This document shows positions 12,101 to 22,858 of a DNA stretch of 64,000 nt, piece by piece; the first letter of the stretch is position 1, and every line of letters starts with the position of its first letter. Made by a program: the position numbers and the translations under genes. Under the pieces are notes generated by a model that ran no database searches, had not been told where the DNA came from, and worked only from the letters and a program-made list of their open reading frames with translations. Source of the DNA: Phlegmacium glaucopus (Eukaryota > Basidiomycota > Agaricomycetes > Agaricales > Cortinariaceae); assembly GCA_015039465.1 (NCBI GenBank), contig MU130709.1, forward strand, positions 1 through 64,000, in the 5' to 3' direction.

Positions 12101-12402
12101 TGTTGTTACTAACCGCATATATGGAACCTGTTATATCAGTCACAACGGTGACAAGAGATAGAAAGTATAGAGCACAGAGAGCATAGAAAACAATATTTAT
12201 CCTCTTGTTGGTGCCTTTGTTCAATGTTCCTTGTAAATACATGGCAAATATGCCAGAGTAGAGCCCTGAGATGGCAGGTTAATATTATACTTCTTTAGCA
12301 GGGGCCGTGCAAGCTGTAGAAAAAAATCTCACCGTAGAGGAAGCATTCGAGACATAGTACAATTAAAATCAAGTCTCCAATAGTAGTTAGCTTCAAGTTC
12401 AT
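9165..12402 (-). CDS. Seven-helix membrane protein, array copy 3, with element in intron 2
   Basis: Six exons: 12333-12402, 12114-12265, 10066-10155, 9928-10006, 9515-9876 and 9165-9455, totalling 1044 nt (347 aa). All phases agree with copy 2. The start is ATG at 12402 (MNLKLTTIGDLILI). Intron 2 is about 1.96 kb instead of about 55 nt because a terminal-inverted-repeat element sits 11 bp downstream of its donor. The usual acceptor of this intron (TTGTGCAG) is TTGTGCCC here, but an AG three codons on (CTTCAG before 10155) restores frame. The coding sequence is therefore undamaged, though efficient splicing across the insert is uncertain. The tail exon has two acidic repeat units ending DDIEMVDR. 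Confidence 0.65.
10618..11450 (+). repeat. Array of C4-G4 hairpins followed by T-runs
   Basis: Six clear units share ACCCC-TTGCTA-GGGG followed by a T-run, then ATTTCACTATAC. The hairpins lie at about 10773-10788, 10908-10923, 11111-11125, 11231-11244, 11330-11345 and 11431-11450; a degenerate seventh is near 10623-10646. Spacing varies from 99 to 203 bp. The last unit has a longer stem (AACCCCC paired with GGGGGTT) and loop TCGCTA. Units 1 and 2 are followed by a longer shared stretch containing GTGTCCTGTGACATTCACTC. Open frames across the array come from the repeats and are not evidence of coding. Confidence 0.75.
11514..11720. repeat. ACGACATA-type low-complexity tract
   Basis: This is a purine-biased simple-sequence tract built from variants of ACGACATA, GATGATGACATAC and ACAATG. 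It is open in several frames on both strands because of its composition. It lies inside the TIR element and has no gene signature. Confidence 0.6.
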
Positions 12403-12446
12403 GACTTTGTGTCTGTTGTAATGACCTACTGCATCTCTGACCATTG

Positions 12447-12457
12447 CTTTATATAAG
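12447..12457 (-). promoter_or_regulatory. TATA box of membrane protein copy 3
   Basis: The minus strand reads CTTATATAAAG at the same distance from the ATG (12402) as in copies 2 and 5. The surrounding 30 bases are nearly identical between copies. Confidence 0.6.
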
Positions 12458-12479
12458 AGTCTAGCATCTATATCAAATA

Positions 12480-14192
12480 CACTCACTGAGATAACGCTGG
12501 ATTGACGCTGGAAGTTTGTGATGATCTTAACAATATGTTGCCAGTGTTATAATCATAATCAGATTTTCGGTCAGGTAGGAATGTGTTATCACTAACTAGT
12601 TTGAAGCAGAAAATGGTTATGCAACCTGTTACCTTGGGTAACCAAGTTTTTTAGGTAAGCCTGGCCTTACTACTAGTAGCTTCCATCATTGAAATCTGGT
12701 GACCAAAAGGACGATCATAGTGATTATCCAGCGGTTGATATAGCAGCTAGATGACAACACAATTGTTGCATTGGATCTAACGAAAAGTGAGTTAGTGACT
12801 CGCTTTCTCTTCTTTTCGACAACAGCTCACCTCCATTCTAACTCCATTCAAAAGATTCAAACACTGACAACCTATGGTAGGTTTCAGATATCGCTTTTCT
12901 GATAATTAACAACCCGATCAACACTACCATGTCCACTTCATCACTACGCGGCGGAAGATGAACAATCCTGAATAGATTTTGCAGTCGACAAGATAAGGTT
13001 GTTATCGATTGTTGCTTTGAGTTGGGCTGATCTTTCAAGTTCCCTACGCTCTAACGTCTGCTGAAGGCCTTTTGCGACTCGGTATATGGCAAGGGAGTGT
13101 AAAAAGAAGAAAGTGGGTGGGGAGAGAAGATGCTAAAGACAATGAAATGAGTATTTGACGACGAAATTTGATTATGAAATATACTAACGTCGCCGCATGG
13201 CTGTACTGCGAAGTGTAACGAGGTGTCATCTCACGAGCGGTGGGTCTACGATTAAACGCAGTAAGTTATTGTATGCGTGTTGATGTCAATTTAACTTGAC
13301 CTTTTTGTGTTCAATCTTTCTGTGTATATGTAGTGCGTTCTCAGATCTCAGTATTGATATTGAGGCCGTCTTTACCAACCTCAAAGGTTCGCTTCTGAAT
13401 AGTCCTCGGATCTCGGACTTTGGCACTTTGCACTAAGTTATTTGAAACTCAGCTGAAGTGCCGACATTTGCCCGTTGAACCAAAAATGCAAGGGGTCTGT
13501 CTTGCTGTCCGCTATCTTTCATTCCACCAAATCTCTCTAAACTAACAGTCATCGATTCATCATCTACAGAGCACTAAGAGTTCAGTTAGAAATCTTCCAG
13601 TCGATTGGAGGAGCACGAACGACCCCCATCCGACCACAACTGCATGTCCCTGGATCAGTTTTAAAATAAAAGTCATGGCGTTACAAGGGATATGCGGATA
13701 AGTCAACAATATAGTAAGATATCTGTTCGACACTTGATCTCACAGATTTCGGATCTACCGTGCTGAACGCAATGGCCTACTCAAACCAGTGAATGAAGAC
13801 TGGTGTGCACCGATTTCATGTTCATGTTCAGACATACCAGCTAAAAGTATTTAATTCTATTCCTATTGGATTGGCATGGACTCGTAATTGCACCCCCTCA
13901 TGTCAGAGGCTTATGCTCGGAATCTTTTGCATTTTGGTTTACCATGTGTCTGTTGATTCTCTTAATTCTTTCTTTCATCGTAGCTACGTCTTCATACATT
14001 GACAAGTTACATCGTCTTCAGCACCTTCTTTCCATTGGCATCTTTGGTATGTGCTCGCGTCGCCTGTCCAAATTTGATCTGAACCCGCCGCATTTTGATT
14101 TTAGTGCTGGTTCAAATAATATTATAATGGGAACGCGACGTAATGACTGCTGGACACCACTACATGACTCTCTTCGAAGCCACCTTACAAAA
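12480..14192. repeat. Array unit flanks between copy 3 and NAA38 copy B
   Basis: The left part is the conserved upstream block of the membrane-protein gene. From about 13330 it becomes the NAA38 5' flank block shared with 1087-1864, 18640-19580 and 23150-24115. Open frames at 13793-14219 are not preserved in the other copies. I see no gene. Confidence 0.45.
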
Positions 14193-14514
14193 ATGTCTCA
14201 ACACCCTCACGCCCCATGAAAGTTCTTCAAAGCTTCCCCCAACGACTCCTACGCATTACAACCATAGACAGCCGCATCGTCTTAGGTACTTTCGCAGGCG
14301 CAGATAGACCTCTCAACATAAACCTCGTACTAGTAAACGCCGAGGAATACTGTATCTCTCGAGGTCCATGGTAAAGGGTGAAGTTCAATGAGAATGGGAC
14401 ATATGTCGGGCAAGTGTTGTTGCCGTGGAAGATGATCGTAAAGGTCGAAGTCTACGAGAGGAAGGATGCGACGGACAAGGAGAGGCGGGATAGAGGGGAT
14501 AATATCTATTTGTA
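14193..14514 (+). pseudogene. NAA38: NAA38 copy B, frameshifted and with internal stop
   Basis: The ATG at 14193 is followed by MSQHP-type codons as expected, but a small deletion in the N-terminal region shifts the frame and leads to TGA within nine codons. The Lsm-like body is still readable (RITTIDSRI, then LGTFAG). A TAA interrupts the loop where the other copies read GPGKRVK (near 14371-14373), and several conserved residues differ. The C-terminal GDNIYL and TAG (14512-14514) remain. This is the most decayed of the three long copies. Confidence 0.8.
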
Positions 14515-14989
14515 GGCAGGGTGAGCTTTGTGATAGAGGTTCGTCTTTCTTCGTGGTATGGGACTGATTCTGAGATTCTTGGCCTAAGAAGTTTCAGCGT
14601 TCAACGTTCAACGCGTATCACAAGCATTCCAAAGGATATAGGCTTCACTGTCTTGAACTTTGGCTCTCGGTTACATGCGGCAAGGAAACCTCGGCTCCAA
14701 TCCTCACTCAATAATCAGAAGAAAACCTTCGATATTATCTCTCCTTGAAACAGACGCCAATACTATTTCGAAGCTCTGTCGGTGGATATTTCATATCTTG
14801 CCTCCCAGTTACTGACGTAAAGGCTCCTGGAAAGTCTGTGGTTGCGTCAAATCATCGTTTCAGGTACGCCTGTGCGATGCACACAAGAGGTGCTTTGGAA
14901 GCTCATCGATTTCTACAAGAATCTACTTTATACGCGAAATCACTGCAGAACTCCATCCAACCCTGTCAAATTAATTTCAAATCGCAACC

Positions 14990-15380
14990 ATGGGAGGCGC
15001 TATTGTGACCTTAGATGCTCAGCTTGTCAATCTAGATGTTCTTCCTTCGAAATTCAAAGCTCTTACCGAGATTGTTGAAGATTGGCGACTATGCAGGGGT
15101 ACGTTGGGTTGAACTTGCATTCATTATTTGACTCAATTACTAATGGTTTCACAAGTTTCTTTGGCTTCATTGCACTTTATGTGCAGTTCAGTAATATCAA
15201 TCTTCAACAACCAATCGTCGACGATGACGTTCATGACATGTACGTGGGTTTGGTCGTTCACAGTATTGATTATATTGACGACTCGGATCTAAGAATTGGC
15301 TATGCAATCGTCGAGTACTCTCTGGCGTACCGCAACTATATTGAATCTAGCTTTATGCACCGCATTTCTATATGATATAA
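14990..15380 (+). other. Best-preserved copy of an unrecognised repeat-unit gene
   Basis: The ATG at 14990 opens a short exon, MGGAIVTLDAQLVNLDVL then KFKALTEIVEDWRL, running to a likely donor GTACGT near 15099. After an intron with candidate acceptors near 15150 and 15186, a stretch reads NINLQQPIVDDD, HDMYVGLVVHSIDYIDD and IVEYSLAY, to a stop near 15375. The splice choice that joins both parts in frame is not obvious, so the model is incomplete. Degenerate copies occur near 2659, 7588, 15975 and 20395, the first and last having lost the ATG. I do not recognise the family and make no functional claim. Confidence 0.35.
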
Positions 15381-16440
15381 AAATGCCCGCCAACTCTAAA
15401 ATTCCTTCCTCAAACTCATTGCTTGGCCTCATGGCGGCGCCTATCTATCGATCCCTCAAGAATCTGGTGACAAGAAAATGTGGTGGCGCTCATCTATACA
15501 GCTACCGTATCGGCGCATGCCGTAGGTATCTGTTGATGGGGACAAGACAAGAATTTCTCTATCCAAGGATATTAAACGTGAACGCGGAGGGTTCAGATGA
15601 CTTCTTGGAAGCCGAGGACGTGGATCTGCGCGATGATTCGAGGACTATGAAGGTATTTCAGTGTTCTGTTCAGTTTTATTGCAATTCGTCTGGTAACCCT
15701 CATTTTTTTTCAGACTCGATATATGGTAAGGGAGTCTAAAAAGAAAGTGGGCGGGAGAGAAGATGCTGAAGACAATGAAGTGAGTATTTGAAGATGAAAG
15801 GTCGAAGTCTACGAGAGGAACAATGTGATGGAGAAGGAGAGGCGGGATAGAGGTGATAATATCTATTTGTAGGAAGGGTGAGCTTTGAGATAGAGGTCCG
15901 CCTTTCTGTGTGGTATGCGGCTGATTCTGAGATTCTTGGCCTTTGAAGTTTCAAAATCCAACGTTCAAGGCGTATGCTATTGATTATATTGACGACTCGG
16001 ATCTAAGAATTAGCCGCGAAATTGTCGAATGCTTGCCACAACTGTGTGGGATCCAGCTCTACATTGCTAATAGGGTACAAAAAAGTCCGCCAACTCCAAA
16101 ATTCCTTCCTTAAGCCCATTGCTTGGCCTCATGGCGGCGACTATCTATCAGTGCCAAGCGTCTGGTCTCTGTGCGACAATGTGCGACAAGGAAATGTGGT
16201 GGCGCTCGTCGATGAGACACAAATTCCGTTGTCCCCGGCTTTGGTGTGGACGCAGAAATCCGCATGGCTTCCTGGAATGCGAGGACGTGGATCTGCGCGA
16301 TGACTCAAGGGCTATGAAGGTATTTCAATATTCTGTTGCTCAATTTTATCGCAATTCATTTGATAGCCTTCATTTTTTAAACTCAAACCTTACCCTCATA
16401 AGAACGTTGGGCGGCGACCTCATTAACGGGTCTATCTAGT
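15381..16440 (+). repeat. Two tandem copies of repeat block R
   Basis: Block R occurs at about 15381-15798 and again at about 16060-16440, separated by an NAA38 3' fragment and a short copy of the HDMYVG exon flank (15970-16070). The first copy is nearly identical to 384-880, including the truncated ending at 15739. The second copy diverges after the WPHGGDYLS frame. Neither forms a complete gene. Confidence 0.45.
15800..15872 (+). pseudogene. NAA38: NAA38 3' fragment
   Basis: Only the last ~24 codons of NAA38 remain: VEVYERNNVMEKERRD then RGDNIYL and TAG at 15870-15872. The fragment is joined directly to the end of repeat block R, marking a rearrangement junction near 15799. Confidence 0.75.
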
Positions 16441-16628
16441 TCGAAGACGAAATGTGAATATGAAATATACTAAGCTCGATGCCTGTGCTGCTAGGGGAGA
16501 TATAAGAAATAGACTGCAGTGTGAGGTGAGAAATAATGTGCCGAGCGCTCGTTATGGATGTTTTCGACAACGACCACAGGTTAATTATTTACAAGTCCAG
16601 TCCGTGCTGCCTTTGGACTCTACCTTGA

Positions 16629-17881
16629 TCATCTATCTACCATCTCGATATCGTCACTTTGTGGAACACCAATATCATCGTCTCTATTCACAATACCAAC
16701 ATCTTCCGTTTCCGTTTCCGACATTGAATTTGGATTGTTGGCCGCAAAGTGCAAACTCCCAATGGTAGATTCTATGGATTCCTTATCGTGGAAGGACAAT
16801 CCCATGGAGACCCGCACCAGGATGATTGTAGGTGTTATACCCTAGACAGGCTCATGTTATCAGTAAAATAAGAAATACTAGTAGTAGTGACTAATGTTGT
16901 AATCACATTGAACATTGGGTGGATAGAAGCGATGATACCAAAAGCTTTATTGCCAGCGTCCGTCCTTAGAAAAATGGTAACCACGATCCGAGCCAATTGG
17001 ATTGAAAACAATGCCATGCCAGATTCAATTACTATGAATATGACGGTCCGAAGTTTGCTCCCGCCAGTGGTGCCCAAACTTTGGTCCGAGGCAGACTTCA
17101 CTTTACGGTACATCTTGAAGATCTTGAATACAATTTTGCATGTCACCAGAGCATTCACGGTCATGGATATGGCGACATCTGCCACGGCCGTCCAATAACT
17201 CCAATCAGGTTCTACAATCCGGCCCGAGAGAATGTGCGCTGAGCTGGTAGCTACTAGCCAGATAACTAGAGGCAATACATTAGAATTGGCCAGTAAAATA
17301 AGGTAGGTTGACTGACCTAGGAATACAAATGCTAAGATTGAAGGAAAGATCACGACACGGATATTGCAACCCCACACAATCCAGCAACGGTAGATCTTTA
17401 AGATTTGCATGAACAAAATAAATGATAGGCATAGTAGTGTATACATACTAGGATGGATTGAGCTATGAAATCGCTGCAAGCAAATATTGTGGCTTGAATA
17501 AATAAAAAGTTGATGTATGGCGGTAAACTGGAGTGAAACGTCTGCACAACTGAAAGTGTAAGAAAGATTGGTTATCGTTACTGATGGAATTGTTACTGAC
17601 TCCAAATATGAAATTCGTTATATCAACCACAACGGTAACAACAGATAGAACGTATAGAGCACATAGAGCATAGAAAACAATATTTCTCCTCTTGTCGGTG
17701 CCTTTGTTCGATGTTCCTTGCAAATACATGGCAAATATGCCAGAATAGAGTCCTGTGATAGCAGGTTAATATTATACTTCTTTAGCAAGGGCCGTGCAAG
17801 TTGTAGAAAAAATATCTTACCGTAGAGAAAGGTTTCGAAACATACTCCAATGTAAGTAAAATCTGCAGGAGCTAGCTTCAT
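16629..17881 (-). CDS. Seven-helix membrane protein, array copy 4
   Basis: Six exons: 17821-17881, 17601-17752, 17449-17541, 17317-17395, 16907-17265 and 16629-16841, totalling 957 nt (318 aa). The start is ATG at 17881 (MKLAPADFTYIGVC). The helices and the GTTGGSK loop match copy 2. Exon 3 is one or two codons longer than in its sisters. The acidic tail has only one repeat unit, ending DDIEMVDR. The upstream TATA region is disturbed: TTTATAT is followed by an insertion (about 17918-17930), so expression may be weaker than for copies 2, 3 and 5. Confidence 0.72.
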
Positions 17882-17969
17882 GGTGTCTGTTGTAATGACC
17901 TAGTGCATCTCGCTCGCTTTATATCATAAGAGTCTAGCATCCTATATCAAGATTCAAATACAGTCACCG

Positions 17970-19583
17970 AGATAAATTTTGAAGTTTGTGATGATCTTGA
18001 CAAACTGTTGCTGTTATAATCATAATAAGATTTTCGATCAGGTAGGAATGTACCTAGTTTGAGGCTATGCAACCTGTTACCTTAACCGTTTTTTTCAAGG
18101 TAAGCCTGGCCTCACTACTAGTAGTTTCCATCATTGAAATCTGTCACCAAAAAGATGATCACAGTGATTATCATATTATGATCGATTTAACTTATCTCTA
18201 TTCAATAGATTCTAACACTGACAAACTTATGGTAGGTTTGAAATGTCGCTTGTAACACGCCGATCAACCCTACCAATGGTACCATCTCCACTTCATCAAT
18301 ATTCGGCGGAAGATGAACAATCCTGAACAGATTTTGGAGACAACGAGATAAGGTTGTTATCGATTGTTTCTTTGAGTTGGACTGATCTTTCCCAAGTTTC
18401 CCTACGCTCTAACATATTTTGAAGGCCTTTTACGACTTGGTATATGGTAAAGGAGTTTAAAAAGGTGGGTGGGAGAGAAAATACTGAAGACAATGAAGTG
18501 AGTATTTGAAGACTGATTATGAAATATACTAATGTCGTATGGCTGTACTGCTAGGTGTAAAAAGGTCCCATCACAAAAGCGGTGGGTCTACGATTAAACG
18601 CAGTAAGTTACTGTATGCGTGTTGATGTGAATTTGCCAGACCTGACTGTTGTGTTCAATCTTTCCGTGTCTATGTAGTGCACCATCGTCTTGTAGGTGTG
18701 AGCGGAAGGGTAAATAAGAATGGTCTGAGTGTCATTCAACAGTGAGATTCCGAGTTGTCAGTATCGAGAACTTCTGTCTTTACAACCTGAGCTTCCCAAA
18801 ATCGAACGGGTTCGTATCGCTTCTGAATAGTCCTCGGATCTCGGAATTTGTACTAATCTTATTTCAAACCCAGCTGAAGTTGGCCGCCCGTTGAACTTGG
18901 GACATGCAGTTGTGGGCGGATGGGCCGTGATGAACGCAATGGCCCACTCAAACAAGTGAATAGACAGCGGTGCACATCGATTTCATGTTCATGTTTGATC
19001 AGACATACCGTGGACTCCTAAATGCGTCCCTCATGTCAATAGCATTGTACGTGGAACGATCAAAGAAATTTGATCGCGGTCTATGAACAGCGCTGGCCAC
19101 TCGTTCATGTTCCAAGACCCCTTTTGTCCGTACAATGCAATCTCTTTTTCCTTTCTTAATCGGTGGCCACTTAATGGCCCTGTTTCAAGTTTCATTGTCC
19201 AAACTCCTTTAAATACAGCTTTAACTTCTTATTATTTCTTCGTGCTCTCTTTCCATATCTCACAAATAGCTCGCTAGGCTCTGCCTCGAGTTCTTGTCAA
19301 TAGCATTGTACGCTCGGAATCTTTGTCAACATTCCTGTTTGGTTCATCATGCATATGTTGATTCTCTCATTTCATTCCTTCATCGTAGCTAGTGCTACTA
19401 GAGTCGACAAGTTACATCGTCTTCAGCACCTTCTTTCCATTGGCATCTTTGGTATGTGCTCGCGTCGCCTGTGCAAATTTGATCGTTACCCGCGGCATTT
19501 AGTACATACTGGTTCAAATATTATCACACTGGGAACGACTGCTGGGCACCACTACATGACTCCCTTCGAAGCCACCTTACAAA
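17970..19583. repeat. Array unit flanks between copy 4 and NAA38 copy C
   Basis: This stretch holds the conserved upstream block of the membrane-protein gene (to about 18540) and then the NAA38 5' flank block. About 19050-19290 is a piece not seen in the other units, flanked by the duplicated string GCATTGTACG (19029 and 19303), which suggests a small insertion of about 270 bp. No gene is supported. Confidence 0.4.
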
Positions 19584-19911
19584 ATGTCCCAACACCCAAC
19601 ATCCATCCACCACGCCGCGTGAAGCGCTTCAAAGCTTCCTCCCACGGCTTCTACGCATCACAACGATAGACAGCCGCATCTTCTTAGGTACTTTCGCAGG
19701 CACAGATAAACCTCTCAACATAATCCTCATAGACGCTGAAGAATACCGTATCTCTCAAGGCCCAGGGAAAAGGGTGAAGCTCAGCGAGAGTGGGAGATAT
19801 ATCGGACAAGTGTTGTTGCCATGGAAGACGATCGTAAGGGTCGAAGTCTACGAGAGAAACAATGTGATGGAGAAGGAGAGGCGGGATAAAGGTGATAATA
19901 TCTATTTGTAG
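19584..19911 (+). pseudogene. NAA38: NAA38 copy C, 4-nt insertion after the start
   Basis: The ATG at 19584 is intact. The N-terminus carries a duplicated ATCC (CATCCATCCACC against CATCCACC in copy A), which shifts the frame and gives a TGA at codon 13. From there the body is perfectly open in the original frame: RITTIDSRIFLGTFAGTDKP, EEYRISQGPGKRVKL, YIGQVLLPWKTIVRVEVYE and GDNIYL, then TAG at 19909-19911. The length is exactly 4 nt more than copy A. Apart from this one event it would be a functional-looking NAA38. Confidence 0.82.
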
Positions 19912-20640
19912 GAAAGGTGAGCTTTGAGATAGACATCGCCTTTCTTCGTGGTATGCGGCCGATTCTGACATTCTTGGCCTTTGAAGTTTCAAACATTCAA
20001 CGCGTATGACAAGCATTCCAAAAGATTTGCTAAATATACGCTTCACTGTCTTGAAATTTGACTCTCGGTAACATGCGACGAGGAAACCTTGGCTCCAGTC
20101 CTCATTCAATAATCAAGAACAAAGCCTTAAGCTTCGACATTATCTCTCCTTGAGGCAGACGCCGATACTATTTCGAACCTCTGTCCGATATTTCATATCT
20201 GGCTTCCCAGTTACTTGACGTGGAGGCTCCAGGTCCGTGGTAGTACCTCAAATCATCATTTCGCGCACGTCTACGCGATTGCATACAAAAGGTGCTTTGG
20301 AAGCTGGTCGAATTCTACAAGACTCTACTTTATACGTCAAATCACTGCAGAACTCCATCCAACCCCCTCAATTTAATTTTCCAGTCGCAACCATAGACGG
20401 TGCTATTGTGACCTTGAGATGCTCAGCTTGTCAATCTAGATGTTCTTCCTACCGAAATTCAAAGCTCTTACCGAAATTGTTGAAGATTGGCGGCTAAGCC
20501 AGGGTAGGTAGGTTGAGTTGAACTTGCATTCATTATTTAAATTCAATTACTAATGGTTTTACAAGTCGCTCTTGGCTTCATGGCACCTCAGATGCCTGCA
20601 TTCGAGTCGATCTTCAACGACCAATCATTGACAATGACAT
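19912..20640 (+). pseudogene. NAA38 3' flank and decayed copy of the unrecognised gene
   Basis: The exon matching 14990-15098 lies at about 20395-20500. It has lost its ATG (ATAGAC) and has a one-base insertion (ACCTTGAGATG against ACCTTAGATG). After a candidate intron a stretch near 20567-20650 reads ALGFMAPQMPAFESIF. The sequence then jumps, at about 20650, into the 3' flank of membrane-protein copy 5. Confidence 0.4.
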
Positions 20641-21078
20641 TCATGACATGCTATAGACGAGGTGAGGTTGTTATCTATCATTTCTTTGAGTTGAACCGAT
20701 CTTTGCCAACTCTCTAACATCCTTTGGAGACCTTTTAAGACTGGGTAAATTGTAAAAAGAATAAAAGGCATGGAAGATGCAGTGAGTATTTGAAGACGAA
20801 ATGTGACTATGAAATATACTAAGCTCGATGGCTGTCCTGCTAGGTGCAAAAACGTGAACACGCCATCACATAAGCGGTGGGTCAAGTAGCTAGGTGAGAA
20901 GGTTATAAGAAGAGGTAGTTGATGGATAATCAAGAGGGGAGAAATAAGGAATAGACTGCAGTGTAAGGTGAAATAAGGTAAGGAGCACTCGTTATGGATG
21001 TTTTCGACCACGATGGCAGTTTATTCATATGTGCCATATCTACAAGTCTGGTGCATGCTGCGTCTGGAATCCATGTGG

Positions 21079-22356
21079 TCATCTATCTACCATCTCGATA
21101 TCATCACTTTGTTGAACACCAATATCATCATCTCTATTCACAATATCATCATCTCTATTCACAATATCATCATCTCTATTCACAATACCAGCATCTTCCG
21201 TTTCCGATATTGAATTTGGATTGTTGGCCACAAAGTGCAAACTCCCAATGGAAGATTCTATCATGGATTCCTGATCATGGAAGGACAATCCCATGGACAC
21301 CCGCACCAGGATGATTGTAGGTGTTATGCCCTAGACAGACCTATGTTATCAGTAAAATAAGTAGCAGTGACTGATGTTGTAATCACATTGAGCACTTCGT
21401 GGGTGGCAACGATAATACAAAAGGCTTTATTGGCAGCGTCCGTCGATAGAAAAAAGGTAAATACAAGCCGAGCCAATTGGATTGAAAACAATACCATGCC
21501 AGATTCGGTTACTATGAACATGACAGTCCGAATTTTGCTCCCGCCAGTGGCGCCCAAACTTTGTCCCGAGGCAGACTTGATTTCATGGTAAACCTTGAAG
21601 ATCTTGAACACAATTAAGCACGTCACCAGAGCATTCACGGTCATGGATATGACGACAGCTGCCACGAGCATGCAATGCCCCCAGTAAGGTTGTAGATTTT
21701 GATTTGAGAAAAAGTACTCTGAGCTATTACTTGCTATCCAGTTAACTAGAGACAACGAATTGAAATTGGCCAGTCAAATAAGATAGGTTGGACTGACCCA
21801 AGAATAGAAATGCTAAGATTGAAGGAAGGATCACGATACGGATATTGCAGCCCCACACAATCCAGCAACGGTAGATCTTTGAGATACGCATGAATAAAAT
21901 AACTGATAGGCATAGTAGTTTATACATACTAGGATAGATTGAGCCACGAAATCGCAGCAACCAAATGCTGTGCCCTGAACAATAGCAATGTGGACATTTG
22001 TCAGAACCCCTTGAAACTGCACAACTGAAAGTGTAAAAAAAGATGATTATCATTACTGATGGAATTGTTACTAACTTCATATGTGATACGTGCTATATCA
22101 AGCCCAACAAAGACAATAGATAGAACATATAAAGCACACAGGGCGTAGAAAAGGATATTTTTCATCTTGTCGCTGCCTTGCTTTGATGTTCCTTGTAAAT
22201 AGATGGCGAATATGCCAGAATAAACTCCTGGGATGGCAGGTTAATATTATACTTCTTTAGCAGGGGCCGTGCAAGTTGGAGAAAAAGTATCTTACCGTAG
22301 AGGAAGCATTCAAGACATAGTGCAATGAAGAAATAGTCTCCAATAATTAGCTTCAT
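21079..22356 (-). CDS. Seven-helix membrane protein, array copy 5
   Basis: Six exons: 22296-22356, 22076-22227, 21930-22016, 21798-21876, 21387-21745 and 21079-21330, totalling 990 nt (329 aa). The start is ATG at 22356 (MKLIIGDYFFIALC). It matches copy 2 throughout: LYGVYSGIFAIYLQG, CCDFVAQSIL, IYRCWIVWGCNI, SMTVNALVTCLIVFKIF, GATGGSKIRTVMFIV. The tail carries three tandem NRDDDIV units from the 21-bp repeat and ends DDIEMVDR. Without removal of the last intron it would end at 21324. Confidence 0.74.
21121..21183. repeat. 21-bp tandem repeat, three units
   Basis: The unit AATATCATCATCTCTATTCAC is repeated three times, with a degenerate fourth start. It lies within the tail exon of membrane-protein copy 5. 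Because 21 is a multiple of three it adds NRDDDIV units without breaking the frame. Confidence 0.85.
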
Positions 22357-22399
22357 ACTTAGCGTTTGTTGTAATGACCTACTGCGTCTCTGATGCTTG

Positions 22400-22410
22400 C
22401 TTTATATAAG
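22400..22410 (-). promoter_or_regulatory. TATA box of membrane protein copy 5
   Basis: The minus strand reads CTTATATAAAG at the conserved distance from the ATG at 22356. Confidence 0.6.
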
Positions 22411-22858
22411 AGTCTAGCATCTATATCAAATACAGTAAGTGAGATAACGCTGGAAGTTCGTTATGATCTTAACAATCTGTTGTTGTTATAATCATAATCA
22501 GATTTTCGATCAGGGTATGAATGTGTTACAACTAACTAGTTTGAGGCTATGCACCCTGTTATCTTGGGTAGCCGTTTTTTAAGGTAAGCATGGCCTCAGT
22601 ACTAGTAGCTTCCATCATTGATACCTGTCACCAAAAAGATGATCATAGTGATTATCAATTTATCATATTACCTCTATTCAATAGATTCTAACTCTGACAC
22701 TGGCAAACCTATGGTAGGTTTGAAATGTCCCTCTTCTGATGATTAACACACTGATGAACCCTAGCAATGGTACCTTGATTGTTGCTTTGAGTTGGACTGA
22801 TCTTTCCCTACGCTCTAACATGTTTTGAAGGCCTTTTAGGACTTGGTATATGGTAAAG

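Larger units (their letters stand above)
10212..12102. mobile_element. 1.9 kb terminal-inverted-repeat element, non-autonomous
   Basis: The two ends are inverted copies: CATCAGCAAACTC at 10212-10224 and its reverse complement at 12090-12102; after one mismatch the match extends a few more bases (GGA). Comparison with the other gene copies shows the empty site as GGAGTTGTTACT, so the insertion duplicated about two bases (TT). Subterminal CTGTAG/CTACAG motifs are abundant at both ends (10240-10340 and 11930-12080). No transposase frame is present. The interior holds hairpin units and low-complexity sequence, listed separately. The superfamily cannot be named with confidence. Confidence 0.7.

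Noticed and set aside
19684..20109. 141-codon minus-strand frame
   Set aside because: It is antisense to the NAA38 body; the plus-strand frame carries the recognisable Lsm-like protein.
21121..21183. CRISPR-like array
   Set aside because: Three adjacent 21-bp units have no spacers and lie in a coding exon of a fungal gene.
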